DNA of 64,000 nucleotides from an uncultured Acetatifactor sp. (GTDB taxonomy: Bacteria; Bacillota; Clostridia; Lachnospirales; Lachnospiraceae): positions 186,001 to 250,000 of the forward strand of contig CAKRTS010000002.1 in assembly GCA_934402315.1 (NCBI GenBank), read 5' to 3'. Below are positions 34,558-43,698 of the stretch, piece after piece. Made by a program: the position numbers and the translations under genes. Numbering within the stretch: position 1 is the first letter of the stretch; each line of letters begins with the position of its first letter. The notes beneath the pieces are model-generated. The model made no database searches. It saw only the letters and a program-made list of their open reading frames with translations, and was not told where the DNA came from.

Positions 34558-35275
34558 CACCTCTTATCTGCATAAGAATCTTGTCTGTCAGACGGCTTGC
34601 CTCACTTCGGGTGAGCCGTTCTATTTCCACATCCATAATCAGTTTATGCTGTTCCCTGAGCCGATATAACTTTTCCTTCTGTAATTTTGATGCCGGTTGA
34701 TCTTTTTTAACATCATAGTTCAGTGGTGCCGGCTGAAACAGCCCTTCCTCCGGCACATAGAAATGCTCCCGCAGACACCGGTACAACCTGTCCGTCGCCT
34801 CCGCATCCGCAAGTGCCCTGTGCGCATGGTGCGGGATCTGATAGTATTCGCACAGAAAATGAAGCCGCCTGCTCTCTAAGTCCGGCAGATATTTCCTTGC
34901 CAGCTTCAGGGTATCGACCGCCTGTTTTTCAAAGTTCTCTCCGAGATTCACCGCAGCCTTCTTCAAAAAGGAATAATCGAAATTGATACTGTGCCCCAAA
35001 AGCGGCAGTTCGCCTAAGAACTTCTGCAGCTTTGGAAAAACCTCGTCGATCACAGGCGCATCCGCAAGATCTTCGTCCCGGATGCCCGTCAGTTCGACGA
35101 TCCGTTCTTCCAGTTTCCGCCCGGGATGGATGAAGCTGCTGAAGGTCTCTTTCACCTCTCCCTGTTCAATCCGCACCGCGCCGATCTCTATGATTTTGTC
35201 TGTCTTGGGATTCAAACCCGTTGTCTCCAGGTCAATGCTGACATAAGACTGCATTCCGACTGTTGCTTCTTCCAT
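34523..35275 (-). CDS. DEDDh 3'-5' exonuclease (DnaQ/PolC epsilon-like)
   Basis: 250 residues from the ATG at 35275 (GGGGAG about 4 nt upstream); the ATG at 35254 is an alternative. Exo I is SIDLETTGLNP, Exo II is LLGHSINFDYSFL, Exo III is HRALADAEATDRL, so all four acidic metal ligands and the His are present. The C-terminal 80 residues are charged and helical. A stand-alone proofreading-type nuclease for DNA repair or RNA turnover. It overlaps the upstream membrane-protein gene by 44 bp. Confidence 0.92.
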   Translation of the reverse strand: MEEATVGMQSYVSIDLETTGLNPKTDKIIEIGAVRIEQGEVKETFSSFIHPGRKLEERIVELTGIRDEDLADAPVIDEVFPKLQKFLGELPLLGHSINFDYSFLKKAAVNLGENFEKQAVDTLKLARKYLPDLESRRLHFLCEYYQIPHHAHRALADAEATDRLYRCLREHFYVPEEGLFQPAPLNYDVKKDQPASKLQKEKLYRLREQHKLIMDVEIERLTRSEASRLTDKILMQIRGVRNNSSGDALQ

Positions 35276-36896
35276 CTGTCTCCCCGTTCCGGCACTGTTC
35301 GCGCTCCGCTTTCCCAGGTAAAAAAACACAATATACAGGGAAAATATAATACAAAATTAATACATATCTGACCAATGCAATAGGCCCCAGCAGCAGAGTC
35401 GCACAATACAGCAGAATTGCAAGCAATGGAACAATCTGCCGATACTGTTTCCGATACCAAAGATACATCAAGACCTGAAAATAAATCAGAGCATACCACC
35501 CTGGACTTAACAGCAGGAACATACCCGGCAGCTTTTGCGTATCCTTGTCGACGGAAATACTCTCATAGACTGCATGTAAACGGGGAAGAATGATCTGCTC
35601 CTCCCCCGGCGGGCCGACCCTGTAATCAAAATAACTGCTCGCGCCATACACATCCTGGTATCCATCCACCACCGCAAAAGGATACCAGTAGTCCACTATC
35701 CCCAGCAAAAAGGAATTCAGATAGGTCATCGGTTTTTTCCGGCCTGTCTGCCACCACAGTTTCCAGAACCGCGCAGGATTTTCCTTGTATACCTCCTGCC
35801 GGAATCCGGATTTCACAAAATCCGCCACGGTGGAGCGATATTGTTCCCAGTTCTCCTGTGGAATCAGTGTGTACAGATATTGCAGCTCCTCCGCCGTATA
35901 GGTTTCCTGCTCGTAATGATATACCCTTGCCAGCTGCTGCAGAGGCACAGATAGCATTTCCTGCATGCCCCCCGGCGTTACCTGCAGCATATTATAAAAG
36001 GGGCCCACATACAAGGCATATAAACCGCCAATCACCGCCAGTATACCGAAATATCTTCTGAAATGCCTGCGGCATAGCGGCAGAAGAAAAACAAGCATGG
36101 CAACCACTGCATAGAAGCCGTTATTGCGCATTATCATTGACACAAGAGCCGATAAGCAAAATAGTATCTGCCAGCTTTTTCTTGCAAAGAATGTCTCCTT
36201 TGACACACAGACTCTCCAAAGGCTGATAGCAAACAGGAGAAAGGCAGCCGAAAACAGAATGTCCTTTGTACAGCAGATCGCAAAAAGCTGTACTACAGGG
36301 GAGAATGCATAAAACAAGATGGCAAAAAGCCGCCACAGCGGAGATACCGCCCTTTCCCGCATAAACTGAACAGTATAAGCAAAGACAGCCGCCAGCACTG
36401 CCATCTGCAAGAAGACATAGACCGCTATCCCGGCATTATAGCTCCCTGTCAGCCCATGAATTTTCTCTACAAGCCCTCCCAGCAGAAGTACATGCAGCAC
36501 CGGATGATGCGCTGTAATATTTCCTGTATTAATCTGAAGCCACTCGTCATATGCATCATAGGAAAAGGCACCCGGGAAAACCGAAAGCCACGCAGGTATC
36601 CACATCAGGAACAGAAACAGCGCAATCATCCAGCCTTTGAGCCTTCCCTCAAAAGCCGACGCTTTCTGCACTATTTTTTTCGCCGCGATGTTGATCTTCT
36701 CTTTTCTCTCCGCAAAGGTCCAGATACCGTAAATGACAAGACTTAACAGAATGCTGCACAACAGCCATTTCACATAAAAGTCCGCTTCCGTCAGAGATAA
36801 CGTATAATAGACATCCAGACTTTTTCCGGCAGCAAAGCAAAAAGCACTGACTGCCCCGGCAATTCCTGCCCCCAAAACCTTCCTAATTTTCATCAT
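35232..36896 (-). CDS. DUF6020 family polytopic membrane protein
   Basis: 554 residues with about 12 membrane segments. The outer loop PGAFSYDAYDEWLQINTGNI, then THHPVLHVLLLGG-like sequence (here TAHHPVLHVLLLGGL), marks DUF6020, a GT-C-like family common in Lachnospiraceae with unknown acceptor. The start overlaps the stop of the upstream membrane gene as ATGA, and its 3' end overlaps the exonuclease start by 44 bp. Probably transfers or translocates a sugar at the cell surface, by fold analogy only. Confidence 0.85.
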   Translation of the reverse strand: MMKIRKVLGAGIAGAVSAFCFAAGKSLDVYYTLSLTEADFYVKWLLCSILLSLVIYGIWTFAERKEKINIAAKKIVQKASAFEGRLKGWMIALFLFLMWIPAWLSVFPGAFSYDAYDEWLQINTGNITAHHPVLHVLLLGGLVEKIHGLTGSYNAGIAVYVFLQMAVLAAVFAYTVQFMRERAVSPLWRLFAILFYAFSPVVQLFAICCTKDILFSAAFLLFAISLWRVCVSKETFFARKSWQILFCLSALVSMIMRNNGFYAVVAMLVFLLPLCRRHFRRYFGILAVIGGLYALYVGPFYNMLQVTPGGMQEMLSVPLQQLARVYHYEQETYTAEELQYLYTLIPQENWEQYRSTVADFVKSGFRQEVYKENPARFWKLWWQTGRKKPMTYLNSFLLGIVDYWYPFAVVDGYQDVYGASSYFDYRVGPPGEEQIILPRLHAVYESISVDKDTQKLPGMFLLLSPGWYALIYFQVLMYLWYRKQYRQIVPLLAILLYCATLLLGPIALVRYVLILYYIFPVYCVFLPGKAEREQCRNGETDGRSNSRNAVLCQH

Positions 36897-38602
36897 CTTC
36901 TCCGCTCATAATATCTCCAATATGCGCCGTCTGTTACCTTATCCGCGCAGTACTCATTTTCAAGCCAGTCCATCAGCCATGTATTCTGGGACAGCTCCCA
37001 TGACAGATTCCCAAAGCCCGAAGCAAGAATCACCACATCAGGATATTTTTCAGGGTTTAACTCCCAATAATACAGCAGCTTTTCATTGTAAGTAGGCGTA
37101 GACATCACTGTAGGCGCTCCCACCTCAACATCCTCGTATAAATATCCCAGCGTGTCCACCGGCTCCCCTAAAATCCAGATAGTATCACCGGGCTTTACAA
37201 ACTGCCCCCACTCCTTCATGGAATCCCTCTGCATGGCCGCCCCCAATTCATCCGTGACAATCCCCATTGCCGGCCCGCTGCGTATAAGTCCCAGATCATC
37301 GAGCAGCGAACAGATCTGTCCCCGTCCGTAAATCGGAATATGAATGAAAACAATTCTGAAAACAATCAATATAAGCCATATGTGGAATCCCCCTGCGACT
37401 GCCCTCCGCAGGCTCTTTTTCTCCATCTGCCCATACCAGCGGTAAAGCGGTACAACGGAAGCACATATCCAGATCAGCATATACGTAATTGCCTGTATAA
37501 ACGCATTGTCGGACAGCACCAGCGTCGCAAGCAGATTCATCAGGCTGACCGCCATAGCCATATAGTACATTCTCTTTTCGTTATCGGACAACAGCTTCCT
37601 TTTCCAAAAACCCAGAGCTAAAACAAAAAGAAAAGGAATTGCATAACCTCCCCGGTTCTTTACGCTTAAGATATTGACAAATAAACACGCCATCAATACA
37701 AACCATGATGCAGTCAGCCAGTTATTCAGAGAGAAACCTTTCTTGTTTCCCTCTTTCCTTTTCCCAAGAAGCCATAGCAGCCTCTCGACAAGAAATCCAA
37801 CTGCGCAGACACCGGCTAAGATACCGGCAACCTTTCCGATATTCAGGATATGTGCAAGCACCTTGTCCCACATGCTCACAGTATGGGTAGGTTCCAGCCC
37901 CAACGCGCAATCCAGGCACCGCATGATTGTATCGAAGCCGATTGTATATAACAAATACAGCACAAATGCCCCGCCAATCAGGGCGCACACAGCCGTAAAC
38001 AGACCGATGTCTCTTTTCCGTTTCGCAGAGTACACCCACAAAGCAAAAAGGGCGGAAAAATAGCAAAGTACAGCGGACGGATACGCAAAAACTCCCAGAC
38101 ACAGACTGACTGCTGCCCCCAGCAGATAAATGACATTCGACTTCTTCATATATTGCAGCAGGCACAGATACATTGTTGTGGAAAACCAGATCTGCATGTT
38201 TCCGAATTCCGGAGTCAACAGCTCCTTCGGCGATATCAGCAGATAAATGACACCGATAATCAGCGCGGGCTTTTCTCCGATCCACTCCTTCACCACCTTC
38301 ATAAACCATATGGCAATGCCTCCGCGGATCAGCAGCCCCATAATCTGGGTATACAGAACAATACCTGTCGTCGTACCCGTAATCATGATATATATTTTCA
38401 TCAGAATGGCACACAGAAAAGCCGAGGTCTGATGTGGCTCCCACATTTGCGTAATCATCTTGTCCCCCTTGACAAAACGATATGCCATGGCGAGCTGGTA
38501 TTCCGCATCATAGCTTATATTTGTAAATACAAGCGATATGACTGCACCGGCTATTATAACAAGGTAAAACAAATACATTCTCTTCTCTGCCCGACTTTTC
38601 AT
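36893..38602 (-). CDS. Large polytopic membrane protein, GT-C-like
   Basis: 569 residues, about 12 membrane segments and a soluble C-terminal domain of about 120 residues (KPGDTIWILGEPVDTLGYLY...PDVVILASGFG). The first outer loop has YDAEYQLAMAYRFVKGDKMI and then WEPHQTSAFL. Its layout matches the 516-residue protein at 56.1 kb (DWPDINTFFTMGKGMLHGKV), suggesting related carrier-linked sugar transferases. Coupled by ATGA to the DUF6020 gene. The substrate is unknown. Confidence 0.8.
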   Translation of the reverse strand: MKSRAEKRMYLFYLVIIAGAVISLVFTNISYDAEYQLAMAYRFVKGDKMITQMWEPHQTSAFLCAILMKIYIMITGTTTGIVLYTQIMGLLIRGGIAIWFMKVVKEWIGEKPALIIGVIYLLISPKELLTPEFGNMQIWFSTTMYLCLLQYMKKSNVIYLLGAAVSLCLGVFAYPSAVLCYFSALFALWVYSAKRKRDIGLFTAVCALIGGAFVLYLLYTIGFDTIMRCLDCALGLEPTHTVSMWDKVLAHILNIGKVAGILAGVCAVGFLVERLLWLLGKRKEGNKKGFSLNNWLTASWFVLMACLFVNILSVKNRGGYAIPFLFVLALGFWKRKLLSDNEKRMYYMAMAVSLMNLLATLVLSDNAFIQAITYMLIWICASVVPLYRWYGQMEKKSLRRAVAGGFHIWLILIVFRIVFIHIPIYGRGQICSLLDDLGLIRSGPAMGIVTDELGAAMQRDSMKEWGQFVKPGDTIWILGEPVDTLGYLYEDVEVGAPTVMSTPTYNEKLLYYWELNPEKYPDVVILASGFGNLSWELSQNTWLMDWLENEYCADKVTDGAYWRYYERRR

Positions 38603-38729
38603 TCCAGATGATTCTCCATATCAAAACAACATTTTTTCCCTTATACCACAAAACTGCGTTCATTGTAACAGATTTCTGTCCGGTATTCAATTACAACAGT
38701 CTGGCCCCGGATCATTCCTAAATTTCCTC

Positions 38730-38779
38730 TTGACAACTGAATCCGCTTCGTATATTCTGTATATACCGTATATATACAG
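38730..38779 (+). promoter_or_regulatory. GntR-ABC operon promoter with 23-bp operator
   Basis: TTGACA (38730-38735), 17-nt spacer, TATTCT (38753-38758). A 23-bp inverted repeat at 38757-38779 (CTGTATATA, 5 nt, TATATACAG) overlaps the end of the -10 box and the transcription start. The same design occurs at the second GntR gene (55925-55947). Confidence 0.8.
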
Positions 38780-38798
38780 CAGTCACGGAGGTGCATAA

Positions 38799-39200
38799 GT
38801 GAACATTATTATCAGCAACGCGAGCGACAGGCCCATCTATGAACAGATATACTCCCAGATTAAAGGAAACATCGTATCGGGCGAATTGTCCGAGGGAGAT
38901 GCACTCCCATCCATCCGGGCACTCGCAAAGGATCTGCGAATCAGCGTCATCACAACAACGCGCGCATATGATGAGCTGGAACGGGATGGCTTTATCAACA
39001 GTGTTCCCGGCAAGGGCTTTTACGTTGCAGAGAAAAATCTTGAGCTTGTGCGTGAAGAACACTTAAAGCAGATTGAACAGTTCCTTTCAGAGATCGTCTC
39101 GCTGGCCGCTCCGTGTGGCCTGAGTAAGAGGGAGCTCTCTGATATGCTGGATGCTGCATGGGAAGATGTTAGAAAGGATGAGACAGATGAATGCACTTGA
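38799..39200 (+). CDS. GntR family regulator, YtrA subfamily
   Basis: 133 residues, GTG start with GGAGGTG upstream. N-terminal winged helix (PSIRALAKDLRISVITTTRA) and a short C-terminal helical dimer region, the YtrA type that controls small ABC exporters in response to cell-wall-active compounds. First gene of a GntR-ATPase-permease operon; its end overlaps the ATPase start by 14 bp. Confidence 0.93.
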   Translation: MNIIISNASDRPIYEQIYSQIKGNIVSGELSEGDALPSIRALAKDLRISVITTTRAYDELERDGFINSVPGKGFYVAEKNLELVREEHLKQIEQFLSEIVSLAAPCGLSKRELSDMLDAAWEDVRKDETDECT

Positions 39201-40038
39201 AATAAAAGGACTCACAAAGCAATATAAGGACTTCCGCCTTGGCAGCTTTGACCTTACACTGCCTGCCGGAAGTATTATGGGACTTGTCGGCGAAAACGGT
39301 GCCGGCAAAAGTACAACAATTAAGCTGATTACACATGCCATTACCGCAGATGCCGGAACCATCTCCGTACTCGGCGTGGATAACCGCACGAAAGCCTTTC
39401 TGGATGTCAAAGAGGACATCGGGGTTGTACTGGACGAGGCATATTTCCCCGAGGTGATGAGCGCAAAGAATGTCGGCAGGGTCATGGCAAAGACCTACCG
39501 TCACTGGGATGAGGGAAAATTTCAGAATTACCTTTCCCGTTTTTCCCTGCCCCCTGACAAGGTTTTCATGGACTACTCAAGAGGTATGCGGATGAAGCTT
39601 GCCATTGCCGTTGCGCTTTCACATGATGCAAAGCTCCTGATTCTGGACGAGGCAACCAGCGGCCTTGACCCGATGGTGCGGGATGAGATATTGGATATCT
39701 TCAACGATTTCACCCGGGAGGATAACCATTCTATCCTGCTTTCCTCCCATATCATCAGCGATCTGGAGAAGATCTGCGACTATGTTGCCTTTCTGCATAA
39801 GGGGCAGCTGCTGCTCTGTGACGAAAAGGACCGCATTCTGGAGGAATACACCATGTTGCGCCTGCCGATGCAGCGTCTCGCGGATCTGCCGGAGGACAGC
39901 GTAATTGCCAGAAGAGACAACGGATATGGCACGGAGGCTCTGGTACACCGTTCACGCATTCCCGAAGGGTTGCCCACAGAGCACACGACGTTGGAGGACA
40001 TTATTCTGTTTCTAGCTAAAGGAGGGAATCAGTCATGA
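39187..40038 (+). CDS. ABC transporter ATP-binding protein
   Basis: 283 residues from the ATG at 39187 (AGGA 8 nt upstream, inside the GntR gene). Walker A GENGAGKST, a variant signature DYSRGMRMKL in place of LSGGQ, Walker B LLILDEATSGLDP, switch His in LLSSHIISDLEK. Works with the small permease that follows. YtrB-like. Confidence 0.93.
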   Translation: MNALEIKGLTKQYKDFRLGSFDLTLPAGSIMGLVGENGAGKSTTIKLITHAITADAGTISVLGVDNRTKAFLDVKEDIGVVLDEAYFPEVMSAKNVGRVMAKTYRHWDEGKFQNYLSRFSLPPDKVFMDYSRGMRMKLAIAVALSHDAKLLILDEATSGLDPMVRDEILDIFNDFTREDNHSILLSSHIISDLEKICDYVAFLHKGQLLLCDEKDRILEEYTMLRLPMQRLADLPEDSVIARRDNGYGTEALVHRSRIPEGLPTEHTTLEDIILFLAKGGNQS

Positions 40039-40640
40039 AGGGACTGCTTTTAAAGGATTGGTATTTATTGATTAAGAGGCTGAAATTTGTACTGCTGATT
40101 ATGCTGCTTTTTGCATGTATCCCCGGATATTCCATATCATTCTTTGCCGTTCTCTATGCCGCATTTCTGCCGATGACTGCTCTGGCATATGACGAGCGTT
40201 CCAAATGGAATGATCTGGCGGTAATGATGCCCTACTCCGTGCCGGAGCTTGTGACAAGCAAATACCTCCTCGGTATCATCGGCGTATTCATTGCCGGAAT
40301 CATATCTTCCGTCGCACAATTCCTGTCAACCGGCGGTGGTGCAGCGTTCTATGAATCAATCATGAGCCTGTTGGTTATGGTCTGTCTCGCCCTGATCTTC
40401 CTGTCCATCAACATGCCTATCATGTTCCGGCTCGGCGTAGAAAAAGGCCGCCTGATCTTTATGCTCCTGATCTGCGGCGGCACCTTTGGCGGTATGTACT
40501 TCAAGGATAAGCTCATCACACTGTCAGGGCAGATAAACAGTGTGACAATGCCGATCCTTTTCATTGCTGTATTTACTGTAATCATAGTCTGCGCTTCCAT
40601 TCTGATCTCGATACAGCTTTACAAGAGCAGGCAAAAGTAA
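40035..40640 (+). CDS. ABC-2 type permease (small, YtrC/D-like)
   Basis: 201 residues with six membrane segments (MKGLLLKDWYLLIKRLKF, the cytoplasmic loop AYDERSKWNDLAVMMPYS, then TM3-6). Start overlaps the ATPase stop by ATGA. With GntR it forms a stress-type exporter whose substrate is unknown. It ends 26 bp before the convergent galT. Confidence 0.9.
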   Translation: MKGLLLKDWYLLIKRLKFVLLIMLLFACIPGYSISFFAVLYAAFLPMTALAYDERSKWNDLAVMMPYSVPELVTSKYLLGIIGVFIAGIISSVAQFLSTGGGAAFYESIMSLLVMVCLALIFLSINMPIMFRLGVEKGRLIFMLLICGGTFGGMYFKDKLITLSGQINSVTMPILFIAVFTVIIVCASILISIQLYKSRQK

Positions 40641-40666
40641 CTTCACTACGGGACAGTTGGCATTTC

Positions 40667-42172
40667 TTACAGGCTCGCAAGGAATCTGTCGAATGCCTTC
40701 TGTCCTTCTTCTGTTCTCTTATAGACTCCCGCATCCTCCAGAACCTGCATAAAGACCAGTCCGATCTCCTTCTCGATAATGGCATCTATGTTGGATGCGT
40801 CTATCTTTTCATATCCGGCTGAAAATTCGTCAACCCAGTCCGCATGCTTTGCCAGCTCCTCATCCGCCCTGAGATCCTTTCCCGTAAGCATGGCTTCCTT
40901 CAGATGCGCCATCTCATCCTTCAGGCGCGCGGGCAGCACGGCAAGTCCCATCACCTCAATCAGTCCGATGTTCTCCTTCTTGATGTGATGCAGCTTTGCA
41001 TGAGGGTGATAAACGCCAAGAGGATGCTCCTCCGTCGTGATATTGTTGCGCAGCACAAGATCCAGCTCGTACTTCTCACCGCGCTTTCTGGCGATGGGCG
41101 TGATCGTGTTATGCGGTTCGCCGTCGGTGCAGGCATAGATAAACGCTTCCTCATCCGTGTAGCTGCGCCATTTTTCCAGAATCCTGTCTGCCAGTGCAAT
41201 GATGCGCTCTGTATTTTCCCCGCTCAGGCGGATGACAGACATCGGCCACTGTACAACGCCCGCTGCCACATCCTCAAAGCCCTCTACAGTAAAGCCCCGC
41301 TCAACCGGCGCCTTCGCCATGGCAAACTCATAATGACCGCCCTGGAAATGGTCATGGCTCAGGATAGAACCGCCGACAATGGGAAGATCGGCATTGGAAC
41401 CCACGAAATAATGGGGGAACTGCCTTACAAAATCAAACAGCTTGCAGAAGGTGTCATGCTCAATCTTCATCGGCACATGCCGGGAATTGAACACGATGCA
41501 GTGCTCATTGTAATAGACATAGGGCGAATACTGGAAGCCCCACTGGCTGCCGTTGATCGTCACCGGTATGATGCGGTGATTCTGTCTTGCCGGATGGTTC
41601 ACCCTTCCCGCATAGCCCTCGTTCTCCTTGCAGAGAAGGCACTTAGGATAGCCGGACTGCTTTGCATTCTTCGCAGCAGCAATCGCCTTGGGGTCCTTTT
41701 CGGGCTTGGAAAGGTTGATCGTGATGTCGAGATCGCCGTACTTCGTCGGAGCAATCCACTTCTTATCCCTGCTGACTCTGTATCTGCGGATATAGTTGGA
41801 GTCACAGCTTAAGCTGTAATAATAGTCCGTAGCCGCCTCCGGTGACTCCTTCTCATACAGCTCCCAGAATTTATGGATAACCTCGCTGGGTCTGGGCATG
41901 AGCATGCTCATGATCTTCGTATCAAACAGGTCGCGGTAGGTCACGGTATTCTCTGCCATCAGACCCTTCTCATAAGCAAAGTCACACATCCGTCCCAGAA
42001 CCTCTTCCAGCTCGGAAACGTCCATTGTGACACTGCTGTCAGCATCTTCCAGTTCATCCAGTCCAAACAATTCCAGCAGCCTGTTGGTCGTGAAGACAAT
42101 GTCCTCTGTGGGAACCAGTCCTGCACTCACGCCATATGCCACCAGCTTCCTTATATCCGTCTGTATCGCCAT
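40667..42172 (-). CDS. galT: UDP-glucose-hexose-1-phosphate uridylyltransferase (class II)
   Basis: 501 residues, the length of the Firmicutes-type class II GalT, which is unrelated in detail to the short E. coli form. Leloir pathway: galactose-1-phosphate plus UDP-glucose gives UDP-galactose plus glucose-1-phosphate. The catalytic-site region is ILSHDHFQGGHYEF. Cysteines in KCLLCKENEGY are conserved in the family. Downstream of galK on the same strand but separated from it by inserted element E. Confidence 0.95.
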   Translation of the reverse strand: MAIQTDIRKLVAYGVSAGLVPTEDIVFTTNRLLELFGLDELEDADSSVTMDVSELEEVLGRMCDFAYEKGLMAENTVTYRDLFDTKIMSMLMPRPSEVIHKFWELYEKESPEAATDYYYSLSCDSNYIRRYRVSRDKKWIAPTKYGDLDITINLSKPEKDPKAIAAAKNAKQSGYPKCLLCKENEGYAGRVNHPARQNHRIIPVTINGSQWGFQYSPYVYYNEHCIVFNSRHVPMKIEHDTFCKLFDFVRQFPHYFVGSNADLPIVGGSILSHDHFQGGHYEFAMAKAPVERGFTVEGFEDVAAGVVQWPMSVIRLSGENTERIIALADRILEKWRSYTDEEAFIYACTDGEPHNTITPIARKRGEKYELDLVLRNNITTEEHPLGVYHPHAKLHHIKKENIGLIEVMGLAVLPARLKDEMAHLKEAMLTGKDLRADEELAKHADWVDEFSAGYEKIDASNIDAIIEKEIGLVFMQVLEDAGVYKRTEEGQKAFDRFLASL

Positions 42173-42208
42173 TTCTTCTCTCTCCTTACTTGGTTACATT
42201 TATTACAA

Positions 42209-42397
42209 TGCTAATTGCGAAGCCCCTGAATTTCAGGCAACAGTTGTGCAGAATGTACCTGACCACAAGCAGCGCACTCTGGAGCCGCCGGTGCTTAGTC
42301 TCCGTACTCTGGAGACTTACGCACCGCTGCGTGCGGAAGGTAGCGAGAGCGTGCCTGCGGTGGTCTGTACATTCTGTGCAACGTCACTTGCAGAAAC
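42209..42397 (+). repeat. Interspersed structured element, copy E, inside the gal operon
   Basis: Sense on the plus strand, opposite to gal transcription. Closing stem with a continuous 16-bp pairing (two wobble pairs); apical stem GGTGC-TTA-GTCTCC with GGAGAC-TTA-CGCACC (42290-42325); tetraloop GAGA at 42345-42348. Imperfect direct repeats ACATTTATTACAA (42196-42208) and ACATTTTACAA (42398-42408) flank it, and the right one contains the galK stop codon. Confidence 0.85.
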
Positions 42398-42402
42398 ACA
42401 TT

Positions 42403-43566
42403 TTACAACGTAGCCGGTCCATTTCCAATTTCGACTACATAGAAATCTGCCGCATATCCGATCTTCTCCTTGTAAGCAGCGCCAACCTTATCGATAAAGG
42501 TATCAATCGCCTCATCCTTTACGATGCTGACCGTACATCCACCGAAGCCTGCGCCGGTCATGCGGGAGCCGATCACTCCGTCAATTTTCCATGCCTCTTC
42601 CACCAGTGTATCCAGCTCAATTCCCGTAACCTCATAATCGTCACGAAGGGAGACATGGGAAGCATTCATCAGCTTTCCGAACTCCTCCACGTCATTTGCC
42701 TTCAGAGCCTCCACCGCACGGATGGTGCGCTGATTCTCATACACCGCATGCTTTGCGCGCTTTCTGCGGACATCACTCTTGATAATGGCTGCAAACTTCT
42801 CGAAGGTCGCCTCATCCAGATCGCCGAGCGTTTTGATCTTCACAACCTGCTGTAACTCGGCAAGTGCCGTCTCGCACTCGCTTCTTCTCTCGTTATACTT
42901 GGAATCGCCCAGCCCGCGCTTCTTGTTGCTGCACGCGATCACGATCTTTGCCCCCTTGAGCACGATGGGTGCATATTCGTAGGACAGATCTGCCGTGTCG
43001 AGGAAGATCGCATTGTCCTTCTTGCCCATGGCAATCGCGAACTGATCCATGATGCCACAGTTTACCTTGTTGAAATGATTCTCGGAATACTGTCCGATCA
43101 GCGCGAGATCCTGATTCGTCACGTCAAATCCGAAAAAGTCTCTCAGTATGTACCCGGTGAGCACCTCAACCGATGCGGAGGAGGAAAGCCCGGAGCCGTT
43201 TGGGATGTTGCCGTTGAGCAGCAGATCCATGCCGAAGGGAACCTTCATGCCCTTTTCCCCGAACGCCCACATAACACCCTTGGGATAATTTGTCCAGTCC
43301 GCTTCCTTTGCCGGAACAAGATCCTCCAGCGAGGACTCGATCATGCCGAGCTGTTCAAAATTCATGGAGTAAAAGCGCAGCTTATTGTCGGTTCTCTTTC
43401 TTGCGACACCGTAGGTTCCGATTGTCAGTGCGCAGGGAAATACATGTCCGCCGTTGTAGTCGGTATGCTCGCCGATCAGGTTGACACGTCCGGGTGCGAA
43501 ATACACCTTTGCATCCTTACTGTCCCCAAATACCTCTTCAAACTTTTTTAAAATAATATCCTTCAT
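42403..43566 (-). CDS. galK: Galactokinase
   Basis: 387 residues, GHMP kinase. Motif 1 is APGRVNLIGEHTDYNGG, the ATP loop is NGSGLSSSASVEV, motif 3 is MTGAGFGGCTVSI; the catalytic Asp is in GIMDQFAIAMG. Phosphorylates galactose at C1. Its stop codon lies inside the right direct repeat that flanks element E. Upstream is a two-way terminator and the AraC gene, so galK may have its own promoter or depend on readthrough. Confidence 0.96.
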   Translation of the reverse strand: MKDIILKKFEEVFGDSKDAKVYFAPGRVNLIGEHTDYNGGHVFPCALTIGTYGVARKRTDNKLRFYSMNFEQLGMIESSLEDLVPAKEADWTNYPKGVMWAFGEKGMKVPFGMDLLLNGNIPNGSGLSSSASVEVLTGYILRDFFGFDVTNQDLALIGQYSENHFNKVNCGIMDQFAIAMGKKDNAIFLDTADLSYEYAPIVLKGAKIVIACSNKKRGLGDSKYNERRSECETALAELQQVVKIKTLGDLDEATFEKFAAIIKSDVRRKRAKHAVYENQRTIRAVEALKANDVEEFGKLMNASHVSLRDDYEVTGIELDTLVEEAWKIDGVIGSRMTGAGFGGCTVSIVKDEAIDTFIDKVGAAYKEKIGYAADFYVVEIGNGPATL

Positions 43567-43630
43567 ATCCCGATCCCTTTCTATGCTTGTTCTTGTGTAC
43601 GGTTTACTGTCCTTATGTTTCCACTATATA

Positions 43631-43667
43631 AAAAAAACAAATGAATTACTACATCCATTTGTTTTTT
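43631..43667. terminator. Bidirectional-looking terminator between araC-type gene and galK
   Basis: AACAAATG (43636-43643) pairs with CATTTGTT (43656-43663), with A runs on the left and T runs on the right, so both strands end in T. On the minus strand it terminates the six-gene operon that ends with the AraC gene. Confidence 0.8.
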
Positions 43668-43698
43668 GAACCTGTTAAAATGTTAGATTAGGTCTTTT

